This document shows, piece by piece, positions 3,735 to 5,469 of a DNA stretch of 5,469 nucleotides. The position numbers and the translations under genes are program-made. The DNA comes from Pseudonocardia sp. GTDB lineage: Bacteria > Actinomycetota > Actinomycetes > Mycobacteriales > Pseudonocardiaceae. The notes under the pieces are model-generated. The model ran no database searches. It saw only the letters and a list, made by a program, of their open reading frames with translations, and was not told the DNA's origin. The stretch spans positions 1 to 5,469 of the forward strand of contig JAKDLE010000240.1 in the NCBI GenBank assembly GCA_030453005.1. The letters are read 5' to 3'. How positions within the stretch are numbered: the stretch's first letter is position 1; the number at the start of each line of letters is the position of its first letter.

Positions 3735-5469
3735 TGGATGAGTGGGTGCGCGCCGTCCATGGCGCCCGCGAGTTGCTCGGAGAGGCTCCCGGAGGCATGC
3801 CCGAGAAGACCGGCGCGGTCCGGACGGTCGTCTACGAGTCCTGGAAGCGCTCGAAGCTCCAAGGCCTCGAGCCGGACACGGTCGCACCCGGTTACTACCC
3901 CGAGGTCGAGCTCGACTCGTACCTGACCCGCGTCGTCGCGCCGCTGGTCGATAAGCGCCGCGGGGCGCTCGACGCGGCGATGTGCGCCCTGTCGCTCACC
4001 GACCAGGACGGGCGCCTGCTGCGGCGGTGGGTGCCCGACACCTCGTTCGCGGGCTGGCTGGACTCCCTCGACGTGGCGCCGCGGTTCTCCGTGGCGGAGT
4101 CGCACGTGGGGACGACCAGCGCGATCTCCCTGCTGAGCGGCAAGCCCGTGCTGGTTCGCGGCCCGGAGCACTTCTCCGAGGTCTTCCACTCGCTGAGCTG
4201 CGCCGGGGCCCCGATCGTGCACCCCGTGACCAGGCGCATCGTCGGCAGCATCGACCTGACCTGCAGGCTGAACGACACCAGCCCGTTCGTCCTGTCCTGG
4301 GTGATGGAGCTCGCCGCGGACGTTCAGGACGCCCTGCGCGACTCGGCGTCGCGCCGCGAGCGGCTCCTGCTGGACTCCTACCTCGCCCACAACCGGGACG
4401 CCCGGCATCCCCTGGTCACCCTGGACCGGAACACGATCATCACCAACGCGGCGGCGGCGCGCCTCGTCGGGGGGATGGACCAGGCCGTGCTGTGGGAGCA
4501 CGCGTCCCGGGCGATCGGGGACAAGGCCACCGCGCCGCGGACGGTAGTCCTCGCCGACGGGACCCGGGTGTCGATCGAGACCCGGCCGGTCAGTGACGGC
4601 CCAGACGTCGTCGGTGCGGTCCTGAAGCTCAAGCAGGAGGTGGTCCGCCAATCGTTGCGCCACACCTCCAGGCCGGTCGCCCCGCTGCCGGGCCTCGTCG
4701 GCCACAGCGCCCGGTGGGTCGCGCTGTGCGCACAGGCCGCGCGGATCGGCCAGGTCGATCGGCTGTTGGTGGTCGGCGAGCAGGGCAGCGGACGGGCGGC
4801 CGTCGCGCGTGCCATGGGCAGGCCGGGTCCCGTGCGGCTCCTCGACGCCGCGCAGGTCGGCACGTCGGGCGACGAGCGCTGGCTGCGCGACGTCGAGACC
4901 GAGCTCGACGGTCCCGACGAGAACCTCGTGCTCCGACACGTCGACCTCCTGGCGCCGGCGCTGGCGCACGCCACCGATGCGGCGCTGCGTCGTCGACCGA
5001 CGAGGCGGCAGGTGTTCGCCACCTCCGAGGTCGGACCGATCGCGGCCGGTCGACGCAACCCGCTCCTGGACACGTTCGCCGACGTCATCGAGGTCCCACC
5101 GCTACGGGACCGGCTGGAGGACCTCCCCGCCCTGCTCGCCGCCCTGACCACCCGTGCCGTGGGCGACGGACCGGTCGTGCGGTGGATGCCCGACGGTGTC
5201 CAGGCGCTGAGCAGGTTGGAGTGGCCTGCCAACGTGGCCTCGCTCGACTCGCTCGTGCGGGGCCTGGTCACGCGCTGCCGGACCGGGTACATCGGCGCGC
5301 GGGACCTGCCTGCGGACATCGCGGCCCGCGCCTCCCGGCGTCCGCTGGCCATGCTCGAGCAGGCCGAGGCCCAGGCGATCATGCGTGCCCTCCAGGACGC
5401 GGGCGGCAACAAGCCCCGCGCAGCCGAGTCCCTCGGGATCGCGCGCTCCACGTTGTACCGCAAGGTGCG
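3734..5469 (+). CDS. AcoR/NtrC-like regulator with GAF, degenerate AAA+ and Fis-type HTH (3' end outside window)
   Basis: The frame is open for 578 codons to the window edge. Residues 35-46 (ESWKRSKLQGLE) match the N-terminal signature of AcoR-type activators. A GAF sensor domain follows (about 75-200): SLTDQDGRLL, VAESHVGTTSA, VRGPEHF, CAGAPIVHP, VGSIDLT. Residues 205-300 look PAS-like (PLVTLDRNTIITNAAAARLVG). The AAA+ region (about 318-530) keeps the outline, GEQGSGR at the P-loop, EVPPLRDRLEDLPALL and WPANVASL, but the Walker A Lys is Arg (354), the Walker B acidic pair is Arg-His (401-402), and no GAFTGA loop exists. The C-terminus (539-578) is a Fis-type HTH ending RSTLYRKV, so only a few residues are probably missing. 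GTG 3734 is the first in-frame start after the TGA at 3683, and GTG 3746 is an alternative. It probably acts with ordinary sigma factors rather than sigma-54, sensing a small molecule through GAF and controlling genes to the right. Targets are unknown. Confidence 0.9.
   Translation, partial: MDEWVRAVHGARELLGEAPGGMPEKTGAVRTVVYESWKRSKLQGLEPDTVAPGYYPEVELDSYLTRVVAPLVDKRRGALDAAMCALSLTDQDGRLLRRWVPDTSFAGWLDSLDVAPRFSVAESHVGTTSAISLLSGKPVLVRGPEHFSEVFHSLSCAGAPIVHPVTRRIVGSIDLTCRLNDTSPFVLSWVMELAADVQDALRDSASRRERLLLDSYLAHNRDARHPLVTLDRNTIITNAAAARLVGGMDQAVLWEHASRAIGDKATAPRTVVLADGTRVSIETRPVSDGPDVVGAVLKLKQEVVRQSLRHTSRPVAPLPGLVGHSARWVALCAQAARIGQVDRLLVVGEQGSGRAAVARAMGRPGPVRLLDAAQVGTSGDERWLRDVETELDGPDENLVLRHVDLLAPALAHATDAALRRRPTRRQVFATSEVGPIAAGRRNPLLDTFADVIEVPPLRDRLEDLPALLAALTTRAVGDGPVVRWMPDGVQALSRLEWPANVASLDSLVRGLVTRCRTGYIGARDLPADIAARASRRPLAMLEQAEAQAIMRALQDAGGNKPRAAESLGIARSTLYRKV

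Noticed and set aside
2874..3887. Upstream extension of the dehydrogenase frame on the minus strand as far as 3887
   Set aside because: The extra residues have no family similarity and cross the operator region and the whole TetR gene. The family-typical N-terminus begins at the ATG at 2873.
3632..4969. 445-codon minus-strand open frame opposite the AcoR-like gene
   Set aside because: The composition is Arg/Gly/Val/Asp-rich without motifs, and the plus strand encodes a motif-rich GAF-AAA+ protein through the same bases.
4378..5463. 361-codon minus-strand open frame near the right end
   Set aside because: It is rich in Ser, Arg and Ala with no recognisable fold, and it lies antisense to the AAA+ and HTH regions of the real gene.
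1..5469. CRISPR arrays, insertion sequences, rRNA and other RNA genes
   Set aside because: I saw no regularly spaced repeats, transposase-like frames, terminal inverted repeats or structured RNA signatures on either strand.

Overview
The window is very GC-rich (roughly 70% by eye). Codon third positions are almost all G or C, and long antisense shadow ORFs are abundant. With GTG starts, leaderless-type promoter elements and a TetR-controlled acyl-CoA catabolic cluster, this points to a high-GC actinomycete. A Pseudonocardia- or Amycolatopsis-like organism is my guess, not something the sequence proves.

Layout, left to right. Bases 1-183 (+) are the 3' end of a gene whose last 60 residues look like the C-terminus of a MaoC-like (R)-hydratase/dehydratase hotdog domain. 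Converging on it and overlapping its 3' end by 23 bp is a two-gene minus-strand unit. The first gene of that unit (2873 down to 1708) encodes an acyl-CoA dehydrogenase that carries a one-base frameshift near 2379-2390. The second (1681 down to 161), 26 bp downstream, encodes a 506-residue AMP-forming acyl-CoA ligase with all core motifs. Divergent from this unit is a TetR-family regulator (2967-3584, +). The short divergent intergenic region holds a perfect 7-3-7 inverted repeat at its centre and a TANNNT box exactly 7 nt upstream of each start codon, which suggests two leaderless transcripts controlled by one operator. After a 149-bp gap with a consensus TTGACA box inside a 13-bp palindrome comes a large plus-strand gene (3734 to the window end). 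It encodes an AcoR/NtrC-like regulator: GAF domain, probable PAS-like segment, degenerate AAA+ domain and Fis-type HTH. It is cut off at its last few residues.

Working together (inference): the ligase would activate a carboxylic acid to its CoA thioester, the dehydrogenase would introduce the alpha,beta double bond, and the hotdog enzyme could hydrate it. These are the first steps of a beta-oxidation-like route, probably controlled by the TetR protein responding to an acyl-CoA. The large regulator probably controls genes to the right of the window.

The content is mostly an ordinary catabolic cluster. The points that stand out are the AcoR-like protein, whose AAA+ ATPase motifs are nearly all lost and which has no GAFTGA loop, the mirrored leaderless promoters around the operator, and the broken dehydrogenase reading frame.
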